Assembly (NCBI GenBank): GCA_028023455.1
Contig: JAQFVV010006450.1
Span: 845,501-909,500, forward strand
DNA length: 64,000 bases
Direction: 5' to 3'
Source: Epiperipatus broadwayi
Taxonomy: Eukaryota; Onychophora; Udeonychophora; Euonychophora; Peripatidae
Under the pieces are notes generated by a model. It worked only from the letters and a program-made list of their open reading frames with translations, did no database searches and was not told the DNA's origin. Made by a program: the position numbers and the translations under genes. This document shows positions 21,934-34,458 of the stretch, piece by piece (within the stretch, counting starts at the first letter, position 1; the number at the start of each line of letters is the position of its first letter).

Positions 21934-22382
21934 GTAAGTAGAGGGATTTGAATTTATGATTTTTCCGTCTATATTTATCAAATCCAATAAGAACTCTTGA
22001 GCGCTTCATTATTGATTTTCCAATTAAATGGATGGTTGAATAGTTGGAAAGGTGAGAAAGTTGAAGCCTGTTTAGTAAAGTTTAAGGAATTGCTATCAAT
22101 ATAAATCAAGCACTGATTGTATATATAATATATATGTGTGTGTGTGAGATTATGATCTGGCCCAACTGATGAGTGCTGGTTCTGTACAAAATACATATAT
22201 TGGGGATCATCTATCTTTTTCGAATATATGTGGTCATGTGTATTGATTGGAGTGGAGGATAATATAGACAGAAAAATCCTAAGTTCAAATCCCTCTACTT
22301 ACATGTATGTGGTCATGTGTATTGATTGGAGTGGAGGATTAATATAGACAGAAAAATCCTAAGTTGAAATCCCTCTATTTAC
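21934..22382 (+). mobile_element. Hammerhead-bearing tRNA-headed repeat (locus B)
   Basis: The body matches locus A over about 230 bp in the opposite orientation. The plus strand carries the shared 5' part, a hammerhead fold (22152-22210) and a tRNA-like segment (box A near TGTGGTCATGTG, box B GTTCAAATCCCTC at 22283-22295). That segment is duplicated in tandem with a 79 bp unit (second copy ends about 22382). The left edge (21935-21978, AGTAGAGGGATTTGAA...) is the inverse of the tRNA-like end, so the repeat now has inverted ends of about 43 bp. The frame at 21978-22196 on the minus strand is not a gene. Confidence 0.65.
22152..22210 (+). ncRNA. Hammerhead ribozyme fold, locus B (probably inactive)
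   Basis: Stem I is ATGATC-TGG-CCCAA against TTGGG-GATCAT: a 5 bp inner helix, a TGG bulge and a 6 bp outer helix. Core CTGATGA is at 22166-22172. Stem II is GTGC/GTAC (4 bp including one G-T wobble) with loop TGGTTCT. AAAA replaces GAAA at 22188-22191, and the stem III and cleavage region ACATATAT is eroded. The bulged stem I next to a looped stem II is the arrangement that natural hammerheads use for a tertiary contact. Loss of G12 predicts no cleavage. Confidence 0.7.
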
Positions 22383-22384
22383 AT
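22226..22384 (+). repeat. 79 bp tandem duplication of tRNA-like end
   Basis: The unit from GGTCATGTGTATTGATTGG (22232) to CCCTCTACTTACATGTATGT is repeated from 22311 with only a few changes (a 1-base insertion after GGAGGAT, and TTCAAAT to TTGAAAT). Confidence 0.9.
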
Positions 22385-24158
22385 ATATAAGAAACTTTCA
22401 TTATAAGCAAATTACATATTGCCTTATAAGCTAATTAGCAGTAAGCTAAAAAAAAAAAAAAAAGGAATTAAACTTTTAACTAAATTATGTAACCATAAAA
22501 AAGAAAAAATTGTATATGGTGGCTCTTTAGCAAATTATAATTACAGATAATAATTTTGCTTTAGTCATTAGCATAAGACAAGTGGATATTTGCTCAAGGT
22601 CCTATTTCAGGAATTTCAGCATTTTCTAAAATTGATTTTGAATTAGTCAGGGTGTCAAATTTTTGAACATATATTATTTCTATAGAAAAATTGAGATAGA
22701 ATTGAACTGACAAAATTATAAAATACTGTAAAAATTTAGTTTTTTGAAAAATATTGATTTTGAAAACAGCTACATTTTTTGTTATTATATGATAGTATCT
22801 TGTTTATCAAAAAAATAAATTTCATACTTTCACAAACTAATATTTTAAAGCCTTACACACTATGCTAAATTTATCAAATTTTATGATAAATGACAAAAAA
22901 ATGCTTTTTTTATCAAGTAATATTTTGTTATTAAACTTGTAATGCCAGTTCATGCACATATTCTTTCAATAGCATTTAAAATCTTTATATATATATATAT
23001 ATACATAAAGAGATGTTTTTTTAACATGTCTAATATTTTATATCTGATATATTGATGAAAGCAAATAACATTTTGCTGAACTATTCATTATTTATATATT
23101 TTAATATTCTATATGATTGTTACCAGAAACTATTACTGATTATAATTTTAAAATAAATCACACAATATAATATAAAATAAAATAATATAACAGCAATAAC
23201 TGTATGTATATATATAATAAAAATAATTCATAAACGCTTTTTTATTTGGTAATTTTTTCTTGCCCTTATTAATATGAGGGAACTCTTATAAAATTTTAAA
23301 TTACAGTATACTGCATACCTACATATATTGTGGTAGTACATAGGGTTATGATAATTGAGATTCAGGATAGTGGAGTTTATATAAAATTTTAGGTGTATTC
23401 AAACATTAATGTCCCTTCGATAACAATGGACATTTTATTGTAACTAATTACATTTTTTTTAAAAAAATGAACTAAATATCTCATATTAACAATGTATGAA
23501 TTTTAATTTATCTACCACTAGAATAAAGTAAATATTTAAACATTTCTAATGTCTTGTATAAGTTATCTAAACTGTATGTGTATTATTATTTGTATAACAG
23601 TGAATTTAGTTAAACATGGCTAAGTAATTATATTCTTCCTCCTCAAAATCATTCTTTTTTAAACTCCACGAATTTTAATAATAATTAAGTTATGAAATAT
23701 CATTATCGGGATTTTAAATAATAAATAAAATATAAGTATATAAGTGGTTTGTATTTGTAATGTGACCCATGTGAATAATAATATGATATAATTTAATCTA
23801 AAATAAAATACAAAGGGAAATTAATTGATAAACCAATTCAAATTTTATTTACATTAATAGAAATAAAAATAAATAATGAATAGTTATCATTTATTTATAA
23901 TAGTAATATTTATGATCATTTCCATTTAAAAATATTTCAGCTTTAACTGTATGAAACTGAACTTTAAACTAAATGTATATTTTTGCGTAATCATGTGTAA
24001 CTTTAAATATAGTTTGCTATTTATCCATACTAAGCATAACATTTTTGGTACTGATAAATAAGATTGTACTACAAGAGTAAAGTGTGCTTAAACTAAATTT
24101 AATTGTAAAATTATTTAATATATTTTCTTAGATTTTAAAATAACTAAAATCGATCTTT
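22385..24158. other. A+T-rich stretch, no feature recognised
   Basis: No gene is seen. A poly-A run lies near 22449-22463 and a (TA)n near 22988-23003. Confidence 0.5.
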
Positions 24159-24163
24159 GTTTC
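24159..24163 (+). repeat. Left target-site duplication of solo LTR
   Basis: GTTTC, repeated at 24696-24700. Confidence 0.75.
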
Positions 24164-24695
24164 TGTTATGATCCTCCTTTCCCTCAGAAGTGGACTATTC
24201 CAGATTCCTTCTTTTTCTGATCAGATTAAGCATTGTTTGCTGCTAGCCAATAGGCTAATGTACAGCTAAACACATAACCAATGATTAGAGCAGGCCAATA
24301 AGCAGTGATGATCGCTGAATCTGAATGTTTTAGTAAGGTCAGGGATCTGGCTGTAAATGGTCAGCTTTTTGTGAAAAGAGGGGATGAACGTCTGTATAAT
24401 CTACAGAGATAGTATGTGTTCTCCTATTTATCCATGCATCTAGGCAAGTCCACAGAGGGACCAACACTCGTCTTGTCACTCCCTACCTGTGAGACAAGCT
24501 ATCAGGTGTAGCTGAAGTGGTAGAACCACAAGACGCAGAGTCCAGAGTTTACATTAATCTATAATATTCAGTATTGTATATATTCTCTTGTATTATATAT
24601 ATATTTGTAGATATAATAAAGATTATATTAATTGTAACTTGGGTGTTTGTATTATTTTTCTGTAAGTTGGGTCTGTAATCCAGACCAACACAACA
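24164..24695 (+). mobile_element. Solo LTR of an LTR retrotransposon
   Basis: This 532 bp block starts TGTTATGATCC and ends CCAACACAACA, giving the TG...CA termini and short inverted ends (TGTT/AACA) of an LTR, and is flanked by the 5 bp direct repeat GTTTC. It is less A+T-rich than its surroundings. A TATA-like TGTATAATC lies near 24393 and a polyadenylation signal AATAAAG near 24616, followed by a GT-rich tract, consistent with a promoter-to-terminator layout. No internal region (gag, pol) flanks it, so the internal part was lost by recombination between two LTRs. A 5 bp duplication suits Ty3/Gypsy, Copia or BEL/Pao types; which one cannot be told. Confidence 0.85.
24391..24400 (+). promoter_or_regulatory. 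Putative TATA box in LTR
   Basis: TCTGTATAAT sits about 230 bp into the LTR, a plausible position for the retroelement promoter. This is inference from position only. Confidence 0.35.
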
Positions 24696-24700
24696 GTTTC
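24696..24700 (+). repeat. Right target-site duplication of solo LTR
   Basis: GTTTC, copy of 24159-24163. Confidence 0.75.
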
Positions 24701-25164
24701 ATTAAATCTAATTTCAAAGTAAACAATAAATGGTAGCAATTCATTTTTGCTATATATCATTGCTTCACATATGTTGCCTAAATTATATGGCATCTATATA
24801 TGGAACTACATCCATTTTCAATTGGAGCATTACCCCGACTATAATAATTTCTAGATAAAAGAGCCACAAATTGTATAAAAGATTGTTATATTTTAACTTA
24901 AACAAATTCATATAAAGCCATAAAAATATACTATTTGTTAAATAAATATTAGTTAATATAAATTGTAAATACAATTATTTTATCAACTTCCATTCAGATA
25001 CATATAATAATATTTACACACAAAAAAAATGTTAATGTATGCAATGAAAACATGTTAACATATATCATTGGTATACTATTATAATTCTATATATATTGGC
25101 TAACTTTTCTTATGCAATTATATATAAGTTCTAGGAATGCTAAGTAAGAAAAGCTTATTATACT
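24701..25164. other. A+T-rich stretch, no feature recognised
   Basis: Nothing supportable is seen apart from short A/T runs. Confidence 0.5.
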
Positions 25165-25425
25165 ATTACAGATTATATTTACCTGTTTAAGAACGTTTTT
25201 GTTTTTTATATATTTAAACTTCTTTGTATCAATAATTTCAATCTCTATGGTCAAATTACAATCTTTAGTGTCTATATAAATATATTAGACAATAAATAAA
25301 GGTGGGATTTCACTTTATTGTTAAAGGGTGGTTGCCTTGACAACAGTTTGAGATTGTTTTTTGCTATTGATATTGGGATTGTCTAACTGTTGACTGGTTT
25401 TTAATGAATATTACTTTATATTTCA
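25165..25425 (+). repeat. Dispersed repeat R, copy 1
   Basis: About 250 bp matches 54310-54550 in the same orientation at roughly 80%: shared landmarks are TTTAGTGTCTATATAAATA, GGTTGCCTTGACAACA and TTGAGATTGTT. No open frame or tRNA boxes were seen. It could be a SINE-like or MITE-like family. Confidence 0.75.
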
Positions 25426-25979
25426 TTATTATGCTATTGCTAAATAGATATATCTGTTCTTCAAGACCATAAGATAGTCTTGAGAAATGCTGAAATATAT
25501 TCTTTTAAAAGTAAATAGAATTATTAATAAACATGGTATATATAAATTATATATTTCTATTTTAAGAAATAAAAATAAAGAACAAATATTTGTGTTAGTT
25601 TATTGTATTTTCGTTTAATTTAAATATCGCTTTGTTATTGTTTATATTTTTAGTATTCATATTTTTTTTTACACTCTATGACTTCATATAAAGTTGAGTA
25701 CAGATTAAATGTTAAACAAAGATTTAGTAACTACAATTTGGTTTCCATAAAGCTATTACTTCTGTTTATTTGATTCCAAGACAAATATTATTTTATGAAG
25801 TCTTTTTTTTTTATGTCACATTTTATTTTATTTTTGTAAATTTTTCATTTACATATACTTGATTACCCTAAATATTTCACAGTTAAAAAATATTTAATAA
25901 ATAGATAACAAATAAAAGCCATTAGGTAAAGAATTTTAAAAAAGTTAAATGTGTGTATGTATCTAGATATGAAAAATGT
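25426..25979. other. A+T-rich stretch, no feature recognised
   Basis: Homopolymer tracts only. Confidence 0.5.
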
Positions 25980-26046
25980 CAGGGTATAGTGTTAGTATAT
26001 CTGCCTGCAATGCCATGACTTTGAGTTTGGTTCATGAAATTGTGAA
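25980..26046 (+). repeat. tRNA-Asp/Glu-like pseudogene or SINE head
   Basis: GGGTATAGTGTTAGTATATC resembles the 5' half of an Asp/Glu/Val tRNA, with box A TAGTGTTAGTAT. CTGCCTGCAATGCC follows at the anticodon-arm position and GGTTCATGAAA at the box B position. The stems are mismatched and the acceptor does not close, so it is a decayed tRNA-derived sequence. Confidence 0.5.
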
Positions 26047-26151
26047 TTATTTTATTTAAATGAATATTTTTAAGCATGCTTAGAATATACAATAACCAAC
26101 TCAATTAACTGTTTATTTATTAATTGATAAATAGATGTCTATCTATTATTA

Positions 26152-26159
26152 GTTTAAAG
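26152..26159 (+). repeat. Left target-site duplication of hAT element
   Basis: GTTTAAAG, repeated exactly at 26559-26566. Confidence 0.9.
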
Positions 26160-26558
26160 CAGGGGTCCCCAATCTTTTTGCACTTAAGAGCACATTCTAT
26201 AATACTGGTCATGTGGCGGGCACCATTTATTTTTTCAACCAGGTGGTGGGCACCATTTAATTTTTCAACATAAATTTATAGTTGGATATAATTAATAATA
26301 CACATAATGTACAAAAAAATATTTATTTCAAAAATAAAATTTTAAAATATAATTAATGTTTATATTTTTACACTGTAAAAGTATAGTATGCCCTTCAATT
26401 TGATTACAATATAATACAATAATTTATAAGAAATTTAAAAAATTAAATTTATTTGTATCAGATAAATAATTTTTTATCATGTTCGGATAGCGGCTGGCAC
26501 ACATAAAATGGTCTGCGGGCTTCATGGTGCCCACGGACATAGGGTTGAGGACCCCCTG
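26160..26558. mobile_element. Non-autonomous hAT-type DNA transposon (399 bp)
   Basis: The left end CAGGGGTCCCCAATC and the inverse of the right end, CAGGGGGTCCTCAACC, form a TIR of about 15 bp with one indel. The 8 bp duplication GTTTAAAG on both sides is the hallmark of hAT transposons, and CAGGGGTCCCCAA-type ends are well known among hAT families of animals. There is no transposase. Near the left end a 30 bp unit (GTGGCGGGCACCATTTATTT and 10 more) is tandemly repeated at 26213-26242 and 26243-26272. A related subterminal motif appears inverted near the right end (GGTGCCCAC). Confidence 0.9.
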
Positions 26559-26566
26559 GTTTAAAG
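26559..26566 (+). repeat. Right target-site duplication of hAT element
   Basis: GTTTAAAG, copy of 26152-26159. Confidence 0.9.
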
Positions 26567-29500
26567 GATAAGGTAAAAAAAGAAAACCACTAAATCAATA
26601 AACTACTGTTTTGGTAAGTAATGTCTTTTTCCCCACTTTTTTGGAAGGGATATATTTCTGGAGTGGCTCTTTATCTGTATTAAGATATTTAATATTGTTT
26701 CATCTACTAATTATCCTTCAATGTTTACAAAAACTTTTTCAGCATTTCATTTTCTAAGTGAAAGTATCTAAGACTATGAGATATCTCACTCTAGAGCTAT
26801 GGGTAACATATTTAGTGGGTATATATATTAGAATCAGTGTATGTTAAGTTTTTAATTAAAGGCCTTAAAAGTAATCAGTAAAATATTGCAAATAAGTGAC
26901 AAGATTTAATAATCACTGATAATAGAGTATGATCGACATGGACTGCTTTTGAAACATCTCTTTTCCAACTCCAAAAATTGTAAGTAGAAATCATTGGATA
27001 CTAAATGGCATTGTTGCAAAATCCCATTTTATCAAATTGGTTTTTATTTGGTAGATTGCATTGAAAATTTATTGACTTTATTCAGGATCGCCCTTTATTT
27101 AGGTATTCAAAATCAATGTTTTGAAAATTTAAGTGCCCTGAAGTTTTGAATTCAAGTCATTTGAATTTTATAGATATATAAGTACAACATAAGAAAACCA
27201 TTTAGCTAGAAACAATCATAGAAATATGTTTCTACTGTCATCCAATATCCCATGAATTTATCTACCACTTACATTGTGGCTTCAGAGGTAGGAAGAGAGG
27301 TTTTGTAAAGCATAATTATGGAAAATAAAAAAGTCATAGATACTTTTAATCATCTACCTAGATTTAATTTATTTTTTAAACTAGCAATCTTATTATCTGC
27401 ATTTTAAATTATTAATTTCTAATGTACTTATTGCACATATTTTGTATTATCCTATTTGATATTATATATATTTTTTTAATTCTAGTATTCTTATGCCTGA
27501 ATATATTCATATAATGTGTAATGTGATTAAGAGTTGAATGTTATAATGATCTTATATTATAAGACAATATTACACATAATGAAAAATTTTAAAGCCATCT
27601 GTAGGTTCATCATGATCTTATTTTCCGATTTTTATTATTTATATGTACCAGCAGTGAAGGTCTAACTTAAATTTATATAATGGAGACAAAGGGTATAATT
27701 TTAGGAATCAAAATACAAAAAAATTGAAAAAGTCTTATAAAATTATTGTTTGTTACCAACATTGCATCTAGAATTATTACAACTTCAATATATAAGCATT
27801 TGCATAACAACTATGTATTACTACTATGCAACTACATTAATCAACATGTTATGAGTGTCTAAGAGAATATACAATTATTTGTAGTTTTGAGTATTCTTGC
27901 CTGAAAATCATTGAGTCACCTTGTTGTAACTACGTAGGTTTGTTATCTCACTACAAAATTTAAATAAACAGTTAAAACATTTTATCAAAAAATAGTATGC
28001 ATTATCATATCTCATCATGAGTAGAAGTTTCAAATGAGATAAAAAGAAGAAATTAAAAAAGAACAAGGGAAAATATGATGCATCTCCGATGGATGAAGAA
28101 AAAATATATGAAAGAATTGGAATATTTGAGTTTAATTGTATAGAAAAAAAAAGCTTAGGATCACAAGTTGGAAGACATTAAGTCAAACTTAATTGATTAT
28201 AAAAATGAGATAGATACTAAATTTAATATATTAGAGGAAAAGTTTGGAAGGTTTGTTCTATGGTGATTAGTCAGTTAATGGTAAGTAGGCAACACATTAA
28301 ACAGATAGAAGTACAGTCTAATCAAAGTGTGGAAAAATTTAAGAATGAGTTAAAAGAAAAATTTAGTAAATCTGTTGAGAATTATAATGTGCATATTTTT
28401 TTATGACAACATTTTTTAAAATAAAAATTCTATTGAAGACTTTTACTATATATATTTTGAAAATGTACTGGCATTAGATTACAGACTTTCAAGAGCTTAA
28501 GTTGATTTGCAGACTGGAGATTTCCATTTCTGTTATATACACTATTAAGAGTTATTTTCATAAGAAAATGAAGAGGTTATTGTTGATTCAAGAACTTTAA
28601 AAAAATTGGAAGTAAATTTCTCCAATGTTTATAAATTCTTACTCCAAATTTAATGAATGAAATAAGCTATTCAAAAATTTGGATTTCTTTTATCTATATT
28701 TGAAAGATAATGAATGAGTTTTTAATATTTCTTCTTGTTCATTATATTTGGTCATTCATATACCAAGAAATTGTGAAATTCTGCATTGTGAACAGAAAAA
28801 TCCAACTTCAGTGCCATATTAATATTCTTAAATTAGTTTCTTCAATAACGAATTGTAGATTGGAATCATGCAACTAGCAGTCGCTTTTACCTTTTTTTAC
28901 ATTATTAATATCATTGACTTAAAATTCGAACATCTAAAATTTAAACCTAAAAGAACTTGCTTCTGTAATTATAGATCTGACCCTTATATATTATTTTTCC
29001 CCAAAGAGATAAATGTGTCTATAGTTATATAAATAATACTATTAAAATGCGTAGTTACTATCAAATGTCAGATCTATATAGCTATGAAACAAATTGACCT
29101 GCATGTTTGAATTTTAGATCATTAGGTTTCTCTATTCTAAAAAATGGCTACTAGTTTTGTTCGTGTGATCGAATGTTTCTCATTGGTAAAGGCTAACATT
29201 TAGAAGCTAGTCTGAGCATTTCATTGTGACATTATTTTATAGTGTCCATTGACTATTTGAGCTTACAATTGATAGCTCTAAAATACTGGTAAAGTGGGAT
29301 GCTATTCTCATTCAGAATGCATATATTTTAATCAATCAAGCAATTGTTATCAGTAATTATTGGTATAGGTATAATTTTATTTTTAAAAGTTATCTATGTA
29401 TCAAAGGTAATCTTATGTCATTTTTATAATTTTTTTTTAAAAATTCAGTTACTAGGGAGGTCATGTGATGTTTACGCGTAAATTGCAGGGTAATCTTTGA

Positions 29501-32500
29501 TTGACCAAAACTGATGGTCTTTTTTTTTTAGTCAGCTGAGAATTGATCCAAGAATATTTACTTCTTATGTCTGCTACTATAATACTGTTTAAAAACTGCA
29601 CAGGGCAGTTTTACAATTAATAATCAATTGATTACATTGATTGGGATGGATTATTGTGGAGCAAATCCGCCCCCCTCCCTACACTTTTATTTCCGGTTTT
29701 TCTTTTATTTTTCTTCTCGTTTAGATTTGCTGCAAATTTTCTTTTTCTCTATGTAGTCTCTTCAATCTTTTTTTTTTAATTAAGTAAAAAAAATCTTATG
29801 GTAAAATTATTTTGTTAATGCATTAATATCAGTATTCAAATTGTGCGGAAAGATCAATAAAATCTTTTTAAACAATTTCGAACTTGCCAGAAATAGATTT
29901 TAAACTTTATTTATTATTTCCTCTTTCATTTATCTGAGAATGTTTTCTGCTTCACTTCTACATATTATTTTGTTAAAGATCAAAGCTCAACTTCTATTTT
30001 AGGTTCCATTGTTTCTTTACTGATTCTTAAAAGTAATAAATCGTAATTAATATAGTTGCGTTCCAAAAAAAAACTATGCTATATTCTAATAAAAAATTAA
30101 TTTCCTAATTTGAGTTCTTTAAAAAGTGAAATGACAAGGCCATTCTAATTATATACTCCAATAATAACTTACTTATATAATTTAATAAAGAATTTAATAT
30201 ATTTATAGGAATAGCATTCTTATAGCTATGCTTGTTTGTGGAATACTAATGTAGAAAGAAAGTATTGGTTACAGGATTTAAGCTCGTGTATTAAAATTTA
30301 AGAAAGACTAGATCAGATATGCTTAGTTGACAACTCTGCACTTATAAATCTTCCTTCAGACAGAAAACATTCAGCTATAATCATATACATATGCACCATG
30401 CTTTACTTCTAAATGAAATACACTTTCAGTAATGAATTTTGCCATCAGTGTAGTATGGAGAATAATATCTTTGGCAATGGGTTAGCTAAATGAATATTTG
30501 AAACGTATGCCTTATATATAACTTACAAAATAACACTGCATTAGGAATAGTAATTGACTCTACTCCAAAATCATCTATTTTAAGATTGCGTGATGATTGG
30601 ATACTAAATAGTAACTTCTTCATCCACAAGCTCAGATTAATTTCTGATCATTGATCTGCTCCACTCCTTCGCACTAATAAAGATCCATGATCAAAAAATA
30701 GCACTAACCATGTAATGTCTATTGATTCATCAAGCTAATAATAGATGTCTCTGGAGTATAATAAAATAAATAAATGTACCTTATATATTAAAAAGAATAA
30801 CTTTTTTCTAATCACGATTGGCTTTTTCGTGATAGGATTTATTGTTTTGTACTTTATGCATGCAATGATAACTTTTTACTATTATTGTATTATTAATGCT
30901 AAAAGCTTGAAATTTTCAAAGACCATTAGTTCTAAATAGAAGACAATTTGTTTATGCAAACAACAAAATTTTGCACTAGATCATATATTTTAGTGACTTC
31001 AATTATAAAGTTTATAGAGTAATTACAGTCATTTTGATTTCCTGACAAAAGATTAATAGATATGAAAACAACACTTTATTTTCACTCTCTTACATTTAAT
31101 CTTCATTACATGGCAGGTATTCTTTTTTGTTTACTCTGTAACTATTTCTGTTTAAGTGTAGAGTAATTGTTAGATGTTATATAGAAATGATTGTGAAGTG
31201 AGTAGAGAAAACTCACCATCTAATGAAGATGAAATATAAGTTTAAAAATTCACCAATATAATAAGCACTTAAATGATATTTTTAAAAAGGCAAGTAAAAA
31301 AAAAGTAGTTTAACATGTTAACAGAATACGTAAAGATTTGCTTAATTACATCAGTATCAACCCTGCCTGGCAAATTTTTGAATAGTCTCTAGTGATTAAT
31401 ATTTTTACTCCGATGTCATGTTTGATTTTTTTTGTTTGTTAATTAAATCTTTTTTTAAATATATTATAATATTAATTTATATGCTATATTATAAATCTTT
31501 AAGCTTCTAATAATTAAAATAAAAATCTGTTTTAAATTAATATTTTAAAATTGTGAAAATAAGTATCTAACTGAAAATCTTACCAATAACAAAGGAATGC
31601 ATCATTATTAACTATTCAAAGAATGAAATATTAGATATTAGAATTTTATGTTATTAAAAATGCTATATTTAGAATTAGTTATCATCAAAGAAACAAAAAA
31701 AACTCTAAAAGTTAATAAATTATTAATTGTTATTAAAATATTTCACTTGCAGTTTTTACAAAAACATTTTTCTTTTTAGCCTGTAATAATTGCTTCCATA
31801 CCAATTTCCGGTTCTTGTGAAATATTTTCTGTACTTTCTAAGTACTGTCTTTTTAAAAATAAAATGTTATCAAAGACAACTTCTCCCCTAGTGATATAGT
31901 TTTTGGTTTAATAATAAGTCATTTACAAAAATATTGCATTATAATCATTAACAATTACTGAGAATCACATTTTTTGTGGCATTTAGCCACAGTGAAAAAT
32001 AATATAAAGCATCAGCCAATCACAAATCACCACCTTCTTCATAGCTTTGTCAGAACAATTGGATGTGCTGTCACTCACAGACAAAGATTCATATACTGTT
32101 GATATCTCTTGGAACTTTTTTTAAATTAATACATTAAAAATGGAAACTTCATAGAAAGAATTGCTGCAGTCAGTCACACACCATAATTTATCATATACAA
32201 TGCTTTAAAACAATATAGAAAAAGTAGCAATAGCAGCATTTCACACTGCCTAAAATGTCAAATATGATAGCACTATCACAGCTTACTTTTGTGAAGGATT
32301 TAACCAAGTTATCTAATCCAAAAGGAGGAGGTAATGTTAGTAAATTTTGTAGCTAGTAAAAATGCTTCTGATAGTTTATTTTCTGTAGGTACTGCACATG
32401 ATTTGTACACCTGATTCTGCAAATTTTGTTTTCTATATTCAGACAAAATAATTTCTATTAATCTATTAGTTTCATTAATTATCACTGAAGTTAATAAATA

Positions 32501-32859
32501 TGAAGGTTCTAAATAGATGACTAATTATGTTTTCAAATAATTTAGTTATTTGAAATTGGAAAGAAGGAAAAATCTGTTCACTAATTTAACACTCATTTAC
32601 TTGAGATTAAGAAGACACTTTTTATGGATATCTAAAGATGTGGAATGTTCAAAGTGTGTGTATATATATATATATAGTAGCATCTACTGTTATAAACTAA
32701 TTGGATCCAGAAGATTATTTGTTACATTTTGTTCACCATAATTTACACTGAAATACATGTATTAAGGAATAATTTCTCCAAGCCCATTACTTTGAGTAAA
32801 GTTATATTTAATATTTTTATGGTTATATTAAATTAATTATTGTAGATACAATACAATCA
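26567..32859. other. Long A+T-rich stretch without recognised genes
   Basis: I found no convincing gene, tRNA or repeat pair in about 6.3 kb. Between 28070 and 28385 the plus strand has several Lys/Glu-rich partial frames (for example KYDASPMDEEKIYERIGIF near 28066-28122) that could be remains of a coding sequence, possibly a retroelement, but stops interrupt it. C-rich run at 29671-29681. This region could include introns or intergenic DNA of a host gene; nothing in it shows which. Confidence 0.4.
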
Positions 32860-33760
32860 CTCGATGAAAACTGAAATTAAAACTTTTAAAAGCATAAAAT
32901 TGTAAATAAACTTATTCTAATAAAAAAAATCATATCAATTGCTGATTTTCAGTTTTTTTGCTTAGAAATTATTTTTTTCTTGACATTTCTGTCTTATAGT
33001 GAAAATTAAACCAATTTTATTTCTATCTTATAATCAAAATTAAAACCGATCATATAAAATCAAAAACAAACTTATACTAATAAAAAAAATAGCTTCTGCT
33101 TTCTCACTTGGAAATTTTTTTGGGATGGGTTTAATCAGTTTTCTAATATTGCTTTTCAGAAAAATCCTGAAATGTCTTGCACATATTAATCTTATTTCAA
33201 TCAATGTCTTGCATGATATTATTTTCATTTGCTGACAGTTTAACAATTTTTTTATTTGGAAATTTTATTTTTTTTCTTTGCTACATTCTAAGTCTCTTTT
33301 CTGTCCCATAGTGAAATTTAAAATCAGTATTCTAAATGAAAAAAAAAATTTCCTTATAAGATGGGCTTCACTTATGCTTTCTTGAAACATTTTTTAAAGC
33401 ACATAATCAGTTTTCTAACATTGCTATTATTAACCAATAGTGTGCATCTTACCATTTTTGTTTGTTGACAGCTTTTTATAGTTTTTTCATTTGGAAAACT
33501 GTTTTTGATGTTAACTTCTAATTTTGTTTTCTGCTAGTCAAAATTAATATTAATTTTTTAAAAGTGAAAACAAACTAATGCTAATAAAAGTCTTTTTTTT
33601 TCCTTTTTTCCACTAGAAATTGTTTTGCCATCTTTAAGCAGATTTCTAACTCTTCTTTTTTAAAAAAGACCCTGAAATGTATTGTGCATGTGTATCCTAC
33701 ATCAACTATTGGTATTTTCCAAAAACATTTGCAATATTAATCTTTTTTAAATTCAAATTT
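32860..33760. repeat. Degenerate tandem repeat, ~220-280 bp unit
   Basis: A unit with the order ATAGTGAAAATTAAA, AAACTTATACTAATAAAAAA, CACTTGGAAATTTTTTT, TAATCAGTTTTCTAA, AATCCTGAAATGTCTTGCAC recurs, in whole or in part, from about 32868, 33000, 33300 and 33530. Copies are diverged and of unequal length, suggesting an old local array. No protein is seen in it. Confidence 0.6.
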
Positions 33761-34079
33761 TGAAGCATAGGATTAAAATTATTATTTGCATATGAATAAT
33801 TAGCAAATAATATTAAGTACAGCACATTTTCACTGCCAAAACTACAAATAAACAGCTAAATGAATTAAACTGATAACTTAAGCCTTAAAAATATAACAAA
33901 GATATCTTCTTTGGACCATTTATCATTGTTATTCAAACTGGAATTGGATAGAATGTTCTATATACAATTTGTTTATTACAATAGAATTATATATTTGTCT
34001 ATGCAGTTAAATTGAACAATTTTTAATGGATGTTAATGAAATATTACCAAAATTACACTTTTCTTTATTTTGCTGTAAT
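33761..34079. other. A+T-rich stretch, no feature recognised
   Basis: Only a 13 bp phrase GGATGTTAATGAA (34028-34040) stands out, since it recurs exactly at 35574-35586 at the far end of the next element. Confidence 0.5.
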
Positions 34080-34458
34080 ATCCTATAAATATCATTTATC
34101 CAAACCACTTCGAACACTTTTTAGCAAAACTCTTTGTTTGTACATATAGACATACACCTATGTTCCGACTATCCTGAAGTCTTCTTCAGAGCCAGTTAAC
34201 CTTTTACCTGTTTATTACGAAAATGCCCCGTAGCTAAAAATTTTTTTGAAGAAGCATGTGGTATCATGCGCCATCTCTTGGTCAATTTTGGTCGCAATTT
34301 CTTCATTTTAGACTTATTTGATAGGAAATTCAATGCTTTCAATTTTAGTTCTAAAAACATCCGCATATAGCGTTATATTTTTTTAAAAAAATCATTAATC
34401 TTCACAGCCTACTTGTTACATCACTGTGTCTTCTTCTCTGATTGGATACCTACCAAAT

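Noticed and set aside
28066-28385. A possible coding gene remnant
   Set aside because: Stops and frame changes interrupt it within 60 codons and I recognise no family.
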